From: Candidatus Poribacteria bacterium
GTDB lineage: Bacteria > Poribacteria > WGA-4E > WGA-3G
DNA length: 57,626 bases
Assembly (NCBI GenBank): GCA_028820845.1
Contig: JAPPII010000018.1
Span: 1-57,626 of the forward strand
Direction of reading: 5' to 3'
Shown here piece after piece: positions 9,297-17,896 of the stretch. How positions within the stretch are numbered: position 1 is the stretch's first letter; every line of letters starts with the position of its first letter. The notes beneath the pieces were generated by a model. That model did not search any database and was not told the DNA's origin. It saw nothing but the letters and a program-made list of their open reading frames with translations. The translations under genes were made by a program, and so were the position numbers.

Positions 9297-9955
9297 AGGC
9301 TTTTCAAATCCACCAGTCCGAAATAGATGAGTTGTGCGAAATAGAAATGAAACGCAATTCGAGGCAACGGCGGTTGAAAAAACAAACCAACTTTTATACC
9401 AATCGTCGCAAAGACGAAACTCAATCCGAACCACGCCAGATAGTTCTGCAGCGGAATACGGTTGTCCACCCATACCCAATAGTCTAATATCCCCGCTGCA
9501 GGTTCCATAAACAGATCAAAACAGACCATCAACACCGCTACACACATTGCCAACTTGATTGTACTTTTAATTACGGATTTTGGTGCGATTTTTTGGACGA
9601 CGGCAACTGAAGCAACAAGCATTACAAACCAAGCACACCCGATAGAGATCGGCACACCATCAATTGAGGGACGTAGTGCTTGCCCGTAGGTATACGCTCC
9701 GAAAATCTTCCCTGTCCGAACACCGAGCCATTCAACTCCGACACTCCCTACAATAACGATGATGCTCCAGAGAACAAGTTGCCGTCTTTTCCGTGGTGGA
9801 TATACCTGCCAACACTCCCAAAAGAGCCAGATCCCCAAACCAAACATCATCGGCGAAGCAAGAACTCGCATGGCTCCTTGAAAAACACCGAGCAGATGCC
9901 ACAACCCGCCCGCACCTAAAAGCAGATAAAGTACACCTATTTTTTGCTTGTTCAC
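9293..9955 (-). CDS. cruF: Carotenoid 1,2-hydratase, CruF/DUF422 type
   Basis: A 220-residue polytopic membrane protein. The block GVEWLGVRTGKIFGAYTYG followed by GVPISIGCAWFVM is characteristic of the DUF422 carotenoid family (CruF). These enzymes add water across the 1,2 double bond of an acyclic psi end group, giving a tertiary hydroxyl. Here that hydroxyl would be the acceptor for the glycosyltransferase next door. The start is GTG, immediately after the TAA of the upstream glycosyltransferase gene. The end overlaps crtW by four bases. The exact substrate is inferred. Confidence 0.82.
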   Translation of the reverse strand: MNKQKIGVLYLLLGAGGLWHLLGVFQGAMRVLASPMMFGLGIWLFWECWQVYPPRKRRQLVLWSIIVIVGSVGVEWLGVRTGKIFGAYTYGQALRPSIDGVPISIGCAWFVMLVASVAVVQKIAPKSVIKSTIKLAMCVAVLMVCFDLFMEPAAGILDYWVWVDNRIPLQNYLAWFGLSFVFATIGIKVGLFFQPPLPRIAFHFYFAQLIYFGLVDLKSL

Positions 9956-11077
9956 TTACCTATTTACCTGCATGTCAATCCGCCGTCCTTTCCATTGCAA
10001 GCGACCGCGTTTAACTTGATAGAATGAATTAATCCCTATTAGCAACGTGAATAAAACACCCATCGGATGCAAAACTACGCTTGTAAAGAATGGGTGCCTA
10101 TATTTCAACGCCAGTACAGCACGCATCGTAATATTCATAGAGATAGCAATGAGCGATAGTTTCGTAAGCGAAGCGAACCAAACAGTGATATAGGGCAAAA
10201 CACACATTGTAAACAGCGCAAGCGTTAGCACAAAAAACGGGATTGTCTTGTAGCGCACCAATCCAAAAAGGTTTTTGGAAAACCCGTTCCACACTTCGCC
10301 AAACGAATGATACATTCGACAAAACACCACGCGAGTGCCAGCCGAAGTCAAGATTTTGATGCCCTTCTTTTTTGCCAAGCGACTTAACTCAACGTCCTCA
10401 ACAATTTGACTGGATACCGCTTGATGCCCACCAATCTGTTGATATGCATCGCGAGTAAAGGCAATCCAGAGACCACTCGCAGCTGCCAGCGACGGAAAAC
10501 GACTGAAATACGTAAGCCACAACGGAAGCCCAGCATAAACAAACATATCAACCACCGGCACTACGAGATTTTCCGCCAAACCTCCAGTTACTTTCTCTGG
10601 AAACGCCGATAATAATCCAAGTCCAAACTTCTGCATATAGGCGACGGTATTCACAATCGCGTTCGGGGCAGGACGGTTATCCGCATCGGTGAAGATGAGT
10701 ATCTCTCCATCGGCATGCTGACTTAATTGATGGCACGCCCAATTTTTGCCCATCCAGCCCGATGGCAGGGATGCACCGCGCATTGCTCGAACTTTAGAAT
10801 GCCGCGTCGCGAACGCTTCAATGATTTCACCCGTGCGATCGGTCGATTGGTCATCAAGAACGTGAATCTCAAAATTGTCGTACTGCTGTGCCAAAAACCC
10901 TTCAATACACGCACCGATATTGGCTTCCTCGTTCCGAGCGGGAATCAGCACCGAGACGCGCGGACGGTTCTGGAGGCTGACGGATTTTTTCAGCATCGGT
11001 GCAGTCACAGCATTAAACAAAGCGACTGCCAAAATAACCGCCAACAAAACTATCGAAATAACTATGAGAGTAAACAA
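9956..11077 (-). CDS. Family 2 glycosyltransferase, CruG/CrtQ-like
   Basis: A 373-residue membrane glycosyltransferase probably attaching a sugar to the carotenoid 1-hydroxyl. An N-terminal helix is followed by a GT-A domain. It shows VSVLIPARNEEANI, LDDQSTDRT (nucleotide binding), the metal-binding TDADN and an acceptor/base region VEDVELSR. Three or four C-terminal hydrophobic helices follow. GWMGKNWACHQL is typical of the carotenoid GT2 group. The start codon in the frame is TTG at 11077, with AAAGG about ten bases upstream. The gene sits between the acyltransferase and cruF, all closely spaced. Confidence 0.8.
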   Translation of the reverse strand: MFTLIVISIVLLAVILAVALFNAVTAPMLKKSVSLQNRPRVSVLIPARNEEANIGACIEGFLAQQYDNFEIHVLDDQSTDRTGEIIEAFATRHSKVRAMRGASLPSGWMGKNWACHQLSQHADGEILIFTDADNRPAPNAIVNTVAYMQKFGLGLLSAFPEKVTGGLAENLVVPVVDMFVYAGLPLWLTYFSRFPSLAAASGLWIAFTRDAYQQIGGHQAVSSQIVEDVELSRLAKKKGIKILTSAGTRVVFCRMYHSFGEVWNGFSKNLFGLVRYKTIPFFVLTLALFTMCVLPYITVWFASLTKLSLIAISMNITMRAVLALKYRHPFFTSVVLHPMGVLFTLLIGINSFYQVKRGRLQWKGRRIDMQVNR

Positions 11078-11092
11078 AGCAACGCCGACCTT

Positions 11093-11752
11093 TCAAGGTA
11101 GCAGATTCCGTCCCTTTTCCTGACGAAGCATCCGCAGCGCGAGATCATCTAACAAGGCAGTTTCAGTCTCCTCAAGCCAATCCACTCCGAGAAATGTGTC
11201 CGAGTCAAAGACATTGACATCCCCAAATAAAAATAACACTTCTGGACGTTTCTCACCGAGGAGTTCAGTGCGAATTGCCAAGGGTAGAATAGCCACCGGT
11301 TTTCCGTATGCCCTTAAAATCCATTCAACACCGCGTTTATAGCCGAGTGGACGCGTGTGCCATGGTAATAATTCGCCCTGCGGAAAAATAGAGATAAGCG
11401 GGGTCCCTCGTTTCAATAATTCAACGGTATATTCCAGCGATTCAACGATACCTTGCCGATGCTTCGGCGCAATCGAATAAGCCCCAATCTTCGTAAAAAA
11501 CTTGTACTTAGATAATTGCTCCTCAAGCATCATCAAATAGGCAGTTCGTCGAAAAATTCGTTTATTGAGCAGATAAACAAAGAACCCATCCCACCATGTA
11601 CTGTGATTCGGCAGCAATAGCAACGGCAAATGCTTCGGAATTTCTGGCAGATCCCCCAAGAGTTGGATTGCGTGAAAATGCCGTTTGAATAACCATTTTA
11701 GATACGGTTGAAAGATAAAATCCGCCCAAAAGCGGTGTTGTGCCCGAATCAT
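11093..11752 (-). CDS. Lysophospholipid-type acyltransferase, probable carotenoid-glycoside acyltransferase
   Basis: A 219-residue PlsC-like protein. The HX4D catalytic box is NHSTWWD (near residue 50), the acceptor-binding motif is FPQGE, and LPLAIRTE suits motif IV. A general role in phospholipid synthesis is possible. Its position inside the carotenoid operon, with start overlapping the crtB stop (ATGA) and 15 bp before the glycosyltransferase, suggests that it esterifies the carotenoid-bound sugar. That role is inference from context. Confidence 0.75.
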   Translation of the reverse strand: MIRAQHRFWADFIFQPYLKWLFKRHFHAIQLLGDLPEIPKHLPLLLLPNHSTWWDGFFVYLLNKRIFRRTAYLMMLEEQLSKYKFFTKIGAYSIAPKHRQGIVESLEYTVELLKRGTPLISIFPQGELLPWHTRPLGYKRGVEWILRAYGKPVAILPLAIRTELLGEKRPEVLFLFGDVNVFDSDTFLGVDWLEETETALLDDLALRMLRQEKGRNLLP

Positions 11753-12678
11753 TTATTTATTATTCCAGAGTGAGCTGGGAATAGTTTTTCCTGCGCCGAT
11801 AGGAGCTTTGTGCGAAGTCCTTCGTGTAGCAAAATTCCAATTTTTTCAACTGATGGCACAAAAACTCGACCTAAAAACGGGTTGTAATCGTGGGCTTCGA
11901 TTTTTCTTAAGATACCGCGGTAAATTTTAGCAGCCGAATAAATCGCATACTGCGAATCCGTATTGAGCAGGGAAATCCCCGGCATTGCCTCAGCATAATA
12001 GTGATCCGCGCGTTCGACTTGAAATTTTATGAGTGTTTTTAATCGAGGTGTCATTCTCTCTTCTAAGATGTCCTGTTCTGACACACCGAATTGCACCAAC
12101 TCCCTCTGCGGTAGATAGATGCGTCCCATCCCTTTATCCTCTTTAACATCCCTCAGAATATTGGTCAGCTGCATGGCAATACCGAGTTGCTTGGCGTAGT
12201 CAAACGCCCGATCGTCCTTATAACCAAGAATATGCGTCATCATCAAGCCAACAACAGCCGCAGCCCGATAGCAGAAAAGAGACAGGTCATCAAACGTTTT
12301 GTACCGCATCCGCTGGATATCCATAGCAACACCTTTGAGCAGATCAAGCGGATAGGCAATAGGAATTCCATAAGATTTCGCCACAAGAATAAAGGCACGA
12401 ATAACGGGGTGTTCGGACTCACCTGTATCATAGGCAATCCGTAATTCTTCTGCCACAAATTGAATCTCCCTGAGAAGATCTGTCTTAGTTCGTCGACGCG
12501 GGGTATCAATCAAATTATCGCAGTGTCGGCAGAATCCGTACAAGGCGTATGTTGCCCAACGTTGCTCACTCGGCAGCATTCGTGCAGAAAAATAAAAACT
12601 TTTTGAGTAATAGGCAGTTATCCTGCGAGCATGCTCAAATGCAGCGCGATCTCTGTCTGCTGGTTTCCACAATTTCAT
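11749..12678 (-). CDS. crtB: Phytoene synthase
   Basis: A 309-residue all-helical prenyl synthase joining two geranylgeranyl diphosphates to phytoene, the entry to carotenoid synthesis. The aspartate-rich motifs are CRHCDNLID (near residue 50) and QLTNILRDVKED (near residue 170). SKSFYFSARMLP is typical of the phytoene/dehydrosqualene synthase N-terminus. A GGAGG ribosome site lies five bases upstream. A C30 dehydrosqualene synthase is less likely given the cyclase and C40-type tailoring genes. No geranylgeranyl diphosphate synthase is present in the window. Confidence 0.9.
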   Translation of the reverse strand: MKLWKPADRDRAAFEHARRITAYYSKSFYFSARMLPSEQRWATYALYGFCRHCDNLIDTPRRRTKTDLLREIQFVAEELRIAYDTGESEHPVIRAFILVAKSYGIPIAYPLDLLKGVAMDIQRMRYKTFDDLSLFCYRAAAVVGLMMTHILGYKDDRAFDYAKQLGIAMQLTNILRDVKEDKGMGRIYLPQRELVQFGVSEQDILEERMTPRLKTLIKFQVERADHYYAEAMPGISLLNTDSQYAIYSAAKIYRGILRKIEAHDYNPFLGRVFVPSVEKIGILLHEGLRTKLLSAQEKLFPAHSGIINK

Positions 12679-12717
12679 GATATTCCTCCCATCCGATGTT
12701 TAAAAACGAAACACCGG

Positions 12718-14199
12718 TTACTCCACCAAATCCTTAAGGACCAATTTTACCGTCGTTTCCGCTGTTAGTAGTACGCCTGGTACGCCAGCTCCGGGATGCG
12801 TACTCGCCCCAACGAAATATAGTTTTTGTATATCTTCACTTCGGTTATGTGGTCGAAAATACGCCGTTTGTGTTAGTTTCGGCTCAACCCCCCATGCACT
12901 GCCGAGATGATTGTTCCGTAGTTTTTTGAAATCTGAAGGCGTAAAGGTTTCGAGCACCTCAATCGAACGCTTTAGATCTGTCAGTCCAAAATCGTTCTCC
13001 AAGAAAGTCAATATGCTGTCTGTATACGCTCTCTTTATCTTCTCCCAGTTGATACCGCTCTCCAAATTCGGCACAGGAATTAGAACATACATACTCTCAC
13101 AACCTTCGGGTGCCATTGTCGGATCGGTCTGTGACGGAATATGTAAATACATCGAAAAATCGTCCGGTAGGATTTTATTGTCAAAAATGTCGTCTATCAG
13201 TCCCTTGTATCTCTTAGAAAGAATGAGCGTATGATGCTTCAGTTGCGGATACTTTTTATTCACACCGAGGTAGAGTAGAAACGCACTCATTGAATATTGG
13301 GTTCTTCTGAGTTTCTTGTCAGACCATCTTCTACGATGTTTCGGTTTAATAAGTTCGCTGTATGTGTGCACCAGATCGGCATTGGAAATTACAGCATCCG
13401 CTTCGTAAAATCTCCCTTTTGCCATAACCCCTTTCGCTTCTCGCTTTTCAACGGCAATCTGTTCAACCTCTGCATCGGTTTCAACGATACCGCCGAGTTC
13501 TATGAACACATTTTCCAGTGTCTGAACAAGGTTATACATGCCTCCCTTGCAGAACCAGACACCGCCAGTTTTTTCAAGGTACGGAATCATTAGGTAAACC
13601 GAGGGAGCCCGAAACGGATTGCCCCCTATAAACAGTGGATGAAATGAGAAAGTGAAACGGAGACGCGGGTCGTCAAAATATTTTTTAACGAAGTTGTATG
13701 CTGGCATCAACGCCTGAAGTCGTAAGGCACGTGGCAGAAAACCGATCATTGTCGGTAAGTCAAAGGGAGTCGATCCAAGCCCATCCGTAATGACAGCATC
13801 GTAGAGTTGACGGGTGTGCGCCATGAACTGGTCATAGTTGTCAGCATCCTCCTTATTAAACCGTGCCATCTGCCGTTTCATCTCTTCGCCGTCATCCGTA
13901 TAGTCAAGCGATGAACCGTCATGGAAATAGATGCGATAAAACGGATCAAGTTTCACCAAATCAAGATAATCTTCCATCCGCATACCCGCGCATGCAAACA
14001 CACGCTGAATCAGGTCAGGTGCCGTGATAATTGAGGGGCCCATGTCGAAAGTGTATCCGTCCCGAACCAGCTGATAGGCATGGCCACCAACTTTCGCGTT
14101 CTTCTCCAGAACCGTGACCTGCATACCCTCAGCCTGCAGTCGAATCGCTGCTGCGAGACCGCCAAATCCTGAACCGATGATGACGATTTTCTGCTTCAT
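12718..14199 (-). CDS. crtI: Phytoene desaturase, CrtI type
   Basis: A 493-residue FAD-dependent desaturase converting phytoene to lycopene. The N-terminal dinucleotide fold is IVIIGSGFGGLAAAIRL followed by the acidic VLEKN. The C-terminal CrtI signature includes YFVGASTHPGAGVPGVLLTAE. The start at 14199 is chosen because the FAD fold begins directly after it and GGGAG lies four bases upstream; an ATG at 14259 would run into crtD. It differs from the neighbouring paralogue crtD in the C-terminal motif (GAGVPGVLL versus GGGIPLVILSGK). This is how the two roles are assigned. Confidence 0.88.
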   Translation of the reverse strand: MKQKIVIIGSGFGGLAAAIRLQAEGMQVTVLEKNAKVGGHAYQLVRDGYTFDMGPSIITAPDLIQRVFACAGMRMEDYLDLVKLDPFYRIYFHDGSSLDYTDDGEEMKRQMARFNKEDADNYDQFMAHTRQLYDAVITDGLGSTPFDLPTMIGFLPRALRLQALMPAYNFVKKYFDDPRLRFTFSFHPLFIGGNPFRAPSVYLMIPYLEKTGGVWFCKGGMYNLVQTLENVFIELGGIVETDAEVEQIAVEKREAKGVMAKGRFYEADAVISNADLVHTYSELIKPKHRRRWSDKKLRRTQYSMSAFLLYLGVNKKYPQLKHHTLILSKRYKGLIDDIFDNKILPDDFSMYLHIPSQTDPTMAPEGCESMYVLIPVPNLESGINWEKIKRAYTDSILTFLENDFGLTDLKRSIEVLETFTPSDFKKLRNNHLGSAWGVEPKLTQTAYFRPHNRSEDIQKLYFVGASTHPGAGVPGVLLTAETTVKLVLKDLVE

Positions 14200-14233
14200 A
14201 GCTCCCAACCCCACCACAAAGTTTAGCCACACT

Positions 14234-15721
14234 TCATAACTTTTCCTGATCCTCTGCAATCAACGTTGCTGCCATTTTTCCAGACAATATCACCAACGGA
14301 ATTCCACCACCCGGATGCACCGAACCACCAGCGAAATAGAGTCCATCAAGCGTCCGACTCCGATTTGGTATCCGTTTGAATGCTGTGGTTTTGCTATTCG
14401 ACGATATGCCGTAGATGCTCCCCTGATTGCTCGCATACAGTTGAGAAAAATCTTCCGGTGTGTAGATCTGCTCCACTTCAATTTGATCGGCGATGTCAAA
14501 ACCGAGTTGTTTTAACGTGTCCAAAACAACCGATCGCATCCGAACCGTCTCCTTCTCCCATATCTGTCCAAATGTGAGATATGGCATGTTCAACAATACG
14601 AACCAATTCTCGCCATCAGCTGGTGCGTGTTCAGCATCCGCTTTACTTGTTATAGCGATATAGATAGTCGGTTCATTCGGTACTTGTCGGTGTTTGAAAA
14701 TCTGCTTGAACTCCGCATCGTAGTCGCTGGAGAAGATAATGTTGTGGTGCGCTAACTTCGGGTGCTTGGCACGAACACCCCACAGGAATACCATCCCTGA
14801 TAACGAAGGTTCCAACCGATTCAATCTTTCGCGACGTTTCTGATGTCCGTCAATCAATTCGTTATATGCTACAACTGCGTCCGTACCGCAGAGTACGTAA
14901 TCCGCCTCAATCTTTTTGCCATTAACCTGCACACCACTGACCCGTTTGCGTTCCTGACAGATTTTTTCAACTTTTGCCGATGTATGAACCTGAACACCTA
15001 ACTCGCGCGCGACTGCCAACAAAGCATCAACGAGACGATATATCCCCCCTTTGACATAATACCCACCCAACTCATACTCAATATACGGAATTATGTTAAG
15101 CGTCGCAGGTGCCTGAAACGGATCTGAGCCGTTGTAAGTCGCGTAGCGGTCAAAGAGTTGAACAAGTCGCGGATCTGAAAAAAAACCGGACACGCTCTGG
15201 TGGACGGTCCGAAACGGATCAATTTGATGAAGCCTCAACAATGTCTGAAAATGTCGAGGTTTCATGAGTTTTTTGAACTCATGGATCGGTGTAAACATAA
15301 AGATTTCAGATGTTAAAGTATGAATCCGTTCCGCATATTTCAAGAAACGCTCATACGACTCCACATCATCAGGTGATAGCTGCTGGATAGCGGTTCTCAT
15401 CTTCGCCTTATCGGCACTCGCATCCATCACTGAACCATCTGAGAAGAAGTATCGGCATATCGGGTCAATTGACACAAAATCAAGATAATCTGACCGATTG
15501 AACCCAGCAAAATCGAACAACTCGTCAATAACAAAAGGCATTGTTAGCAAGGACGCGCCAGTATCAAATCGGTAGCCCTCCAAAACGACCTCGTTCACCT
15601 TTCCACCGATTTTCGGATTCTTCTCGAATAATTGCACAGAAAATCCAAGCCGTGCCAGACGCATTGCACCACTTAGCGCACCAAGTCCACCCCCAATAAC
15701 TGCTACTCTCTTATTTTCCAT
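14234..15721 (-). CDS. crtD: CrtD-type carotenoid 3,4-desaturase
   Basis: A 495-residue FAD-dependent CrtI-family enzyme. The dinucleotide fold is VAVIGGGLGALSGAMRL; the C-terminal signature FAGGSVHPGGGIPLVILSGK is the CrtD form. CrtD enzymes desaturate C-3,4 of a 1-hydroxy acyclic end group and so act after hydration by CruF. The start overlaps the lycopene cyclase stop by 11 bp, and crtI begins 34 bp downstream. The subfamily call rests on motif memory and gene context. Confidence 0.82.
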   Translation of the reverse strand: MENKRVAVIGGGLGALSGAMRLARLGFSVQLFEKNPKIGGKVNEVVLEGYRFDTGASLLTMPFVIDELFDFAGFNRSDYLDFVSIDPICRYFFSDGSVMDASADKAKMRTAIQQLSPDDVESYERFLKYAERIHTLTSEIFMFTPIHEFKKLMKPRHFQTLLRLHQIDPFRTVHQSVSGFFSDPRLVQLFDRYATYNGSDPFQAPATLNIIPYIEYELGGYYVKGGIYRLVDALLAVARELGVQVHTSAKVEKICQERKRVSGVQVNGKKIEADYVLCGTDAVVAYNELIDGHQKRRERLNRLEPSLSGMVFLWGVRAKHPKLAHHNIIFSSDYDAEFKQIFKHRQVPNEPTIYIAITSKADAEHAPADGENWFVLLNMPYLTFGQIWEKETVRMRSVVLDTLKQLGFDIADQIEVEQIYTPEDFSQLYASNQGSIYGISSNSKTTAFKRIPNRSRTLDGLYFAGGSVHPGGGIPLVILSGKMAATLIAEDQEKL

Positions 15722-16385
15722 TCTTTAGTTTCTCGTAGAGCATTGTGTTAAAAAGCATCAGTGTGAATCCGTATCCGAAATCCTCAATTGGAATCGTCCA
15801 AATCCGGTACCCCATCTGATACGCCTCACCATATATAACAACCGGGCGCGCCGTGAGATAGCCGTTGAATACCAAAATCAAACCCGCGACAATTGCAAGA
15901 TAGAGATAAGTTTTCGGACGCAGAAGTAGGTCGGTTCTTAACAGCATATCTACCAATCCAACAAGTCCAAAACAGCATAACACCAATCCTGTATACTGTT
16001 TACCTGTGCTGAAAACCCATATACCGACAGGTAGTGTAGCGTATAAAACGTTTCTAATGTGCCGAAGCGACTTCAATCGTGCTAACCATCTATCCAATTG
16101 GGGTAAGGTCTCCCACACTAACAAACATCCAAATGGAACTGTGATGAAGAAGAGCCATTCCTCAATTGGCAAACCGAACAACCGAAAATCGAGTGTATAT
16201 GCCGTGTTGAACTGCCAATGCGAGCCCGCGACAAGCGCGTCCCATATCACATAAGGAATCATTACAATTACACTTACGAGTAATTTCAATCGCCACCGTG
16301 AAACGCTTTTAATTTGGCGACTGAACTGGGACACGACAGGCCCTACAACAACAGCAAGGTTAAATAGAAGATATTCAAACTTCAT
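15711..16385 (-). CDS. Lycopene beta-cyclase, fused CrtYc-CrtYd type
   Basis: A 224-residue membrane protein with about seven hydrophobic spans. It has the two tandem half-domain signatures of the heterodimeric-type cyclases: PIEEWLFFITVPFGC near residue 74 and PIEDFGYGFTLMLFN near residue 200. In actinobacteria the halves are separate genes; here they are fused, as in Bacteroidetes and fungi. It would close a beta ring on lycopene or a hydroxylated intermediate without net redox change. The 83-bp gap to the upstream TPR gene holds a 7-bp-period repeat. Confidence 0.87.
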   Translation of the reverse strand: MKFEYLLFNLAVVVGPVVSQFSRQIKSVSRWRLKLLVSVIVMIPYVIWDALVAGSHWQFNTAYTLDFRLFGLPIEEWLFFITVPFGCLLVWETLPQLDRWLARLKSLRHIRNVLYATLPVGIWVFSTGKQYTGLVLCCFGLVGLVDMLLRTDLLLRPKTYLYLAIVAGLILVFNGYLTARPVVIYGEAYQMGYRIWTIPIEDFGYGFTLMLFNTMLYEKLKNGK

Positions 16386-16468
16386 TTTCAGGGCGTTCTG
16401 CTGCGCTTCACTCTCAGCAGTCAGGTCGCTGCGCTTTCAGGTGTCAGCAGTTAGCAAAGACGCAAGCG
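16386..16468. repeat. Intergenic 7-bp-period repeat remnants
   Basis: CTCAGCA-GTCAGGT at 16413-16426 and GTCAGCA-GTTAGCA at 16443-16456 are two degenerate heptad pairs of the RTYAGCR family found elsewhere in the window. They separate the TPR and cyclase genes of the carotenoid operon. Confidence 0.5.
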
Positions 16469-17038
16469 TTACTGACCGCTAAAAAGTGTTTGGAGATATA
16501 TTTTTTCGCTATCAGTCAACTTCGCATTTTCAAGTAGGAACACAAAGACATTTGTGATTAACTTCGGATCGTAGGCATCTATCTGCTGTGGCATCAATTT
16601 GATAATTTTTTTGAAATCGCGTTGGGCATCGTCCGCACGTCGGAAGAAAAATGGAAGATGATAACAAGTCGTTCCGTGGATAAATAGGGCTTCAATGTCG
16701 TTTGGACTCTTCTGCAAACCGCTATCCATAATTGCTAAACCGCGCTTTGCCCACTTGAGTTTGGTATGCGGGAGAAATGCGTGTTTGCCTTTGAGGGCAA
16801 CGAGTGCGCCGATATAGACCTTTGCGCGCCCAACGTACTCCGGTTCGACTTTCGCAATTTGCTTAAACAACGCAATTGTCGGCGCAACCTGCTTTTCGTC
16901 TTCAATCGCGGTATAGAATTGTTCTCGCGCGCCCCTCAGCGTCTCTTCCACCGATCCGTGAGATGCAATACTACTAAACCATACGAAAAAAGGCAGTATT
17001 AATATCAGACTTATATGCGCAAATTGGTTATATTTCAT
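16469..17038 (-). CDS. Secreted TPR-like protein in the carotenoid operon
   Basis: A 189-residue protein with an N-terminal hydrophobic signal (about residues 8-28, ending ASHG). The helical body looks TPR-like: REQFYTAIEDEKQVAPTIALFKQIAKVEP, then ALVALKGKHAFLPHTKLKWAKRGLAIMD, then SPNDIEALFIHGTTCYHLP. Likely periplasmic or membrane-attached. The start at 17038 lies 11 bp inside the end of idi, implying translational coupling, which puts it second in the operon. No enzymatic motif is seen. It may scaffold or carry the pigment or its enzymes, but this is conjecture. Confidence 0.7.
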   Translation of the reverse strand: MKYNQFAHISLILILPFFVWFSSIASHGSVEETLRGAREQFYTAIEDEKQVAPTIALFKQIAKVEPEYVGRAKVYIGALVALKGKHAFLPHTKLKWAKRGLAIMDSGLQKSPNDIEALFIHGTTCYHLPFFFRRADDAQRDFKKIIKLMPQQIDAYDPKLITNVFVFLLENAKLTDSEKIYLQTLFSGQ

Positions 17039-17567
17039 TAGAAAAACCGATTTTTTGGGACTGTTCAACAACACGATCCAGCGTTAGTTTGAACCAGTAA
17101 GTGTAATTTTCAGGACTTTCTTGAACATCCTGTTTCAACGCGCTTATGTTCATCCATTTCCAATCGTCAACTTCATTCGGATTTGGAGTAGGTTGACCGT
17201 TATAGTATCCAGCAAAGACATGGTCCAATTCGTGTTCAAATAGACTATTATCGAGTTGGGTGTGATAAATAAAACTAAAAAGTCCAGTTAATTCACAGTT
17301 AAAACCCATTTCCTCATTGAGTCGACGTTTCGCCGCGTTATAATAACTTTCACCGGGACGTGGGTGGCTACAGCAAGTATTCGTCCATAATCCCCCAGAG
17401 TGATATTTTGTTAGTGCGCGTCTCTGTAGCAATAATTCGCCTACGGCGTTAAAGATAAAAATCGAAAATGCACTGTGTAATTTACCCTCACGATGTGCTT
17501 GTAGCTTTTCTTGGGTGCCGATTTCTCTGCCCGTATGGTCTACGAGTATGACATGCTCTTGTATCAT
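17028..17567 (-). CDS. idi: Isopentenyl-diphosphate delta-isomerase, type I
   Basis: A 179-residue Nudix-fold enzyme interconverting isopentenyl and dimethylallyl diphosphate, which supplies precursors for the pathway below it. The catalytic cysteine lies in WTNTCCSHPRPGE; the Nudix-like RRLNEEMGF and EHELDHVFAG metal/acid region follow. AAGGA lies about ten bases before the start. It is the first gene of the carotenoid operon and is transcribed from a promoter divergent from the CarH-like gene. Confidence 0.94.
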   Translation of the reverse strand: MIQEHVILVDHTGREIGTQEKLQAHREGKLHSAFSIFIFNAVGELLLQRRALTKYHSGGLWTNTCCSHPRPGESYYNAAKRRLNEEMGFNCELTGLFSFIYHTQLDNSLFEHELDHVFAGYYNGQPTPNPNEVDDWKWMNISALKQDVQESPENYTYWFKLTLDRVVEQSQKIGFSNEI

Positions 17568-17896
17568 TGATATTCATTTCCTTCGTATCGGTATAATTTC
17601 TCAAGTTAAATTAGGGCGTAAATCTCTATGTACACTATTATTACATATTGTCTATATTATGTCAAGAAAAAATTTATACAATTTTATCATAAATCAAATT
17701 TTGTATAAAATTATGTAGGGCAATAGCACAAGATGACGCAACGAATACCCACCACAGATAACCAGATCGAAAGGAAATTAAGATTTCTCCTCCGTCTTAA
17801 TTTTAAAATTTAGACAAAATTATAGACAAATAACATATACCAATGTTATACTAAATCGTAAGATAACAAGAAAAAAAAGAAAAAAGGAAAGGACTG
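17568..17896. promoter_or_regulatory. Divergent control region between idi and carH
   Basis: 329 bp, very AT-rich. It holds the idi promoter, an inverted repeat TTTATACAA (17673-17681) / TTGTATAAA (17701-17709), and two TAGACAAA copies starting at 17811 and 17823. A forward promoter for carH is present: TAGACA at 17823-17828, 18 bp, then TATACT at 17847-17852. TAGACAA also occurs inverted at 17648-17654 in the idi promoter. The shared word suggests that one regulator acts on both promoters. Confidence 0.6.
17637..17665 (-). promoter_or_regulatory. Promoter of the carotenoid operon with 11-bp direct repeats
   Basis: On the minus strand TTGACA (17665-17660) and AATAAT (17642-17637) are separated by 17 bp. 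TTGACATAATA is followed exactly 11 bp on by TAGACAATATG, giving a TNGACA direct repeat that covers the -35 and spacer. Thermus CarH is known to bind 11-bp direct repeats over the -35, so this is a candidate operator. Confidence 0.6.

Noticed and set aside
12718-15721. crtI and crtD as one duplicated gene with redundant function
   Set aside because: Their C-terminal motifs differ (GAGVPGVLL against GGGIPLVILSGK) in the way that separates CrtI from CrtD.
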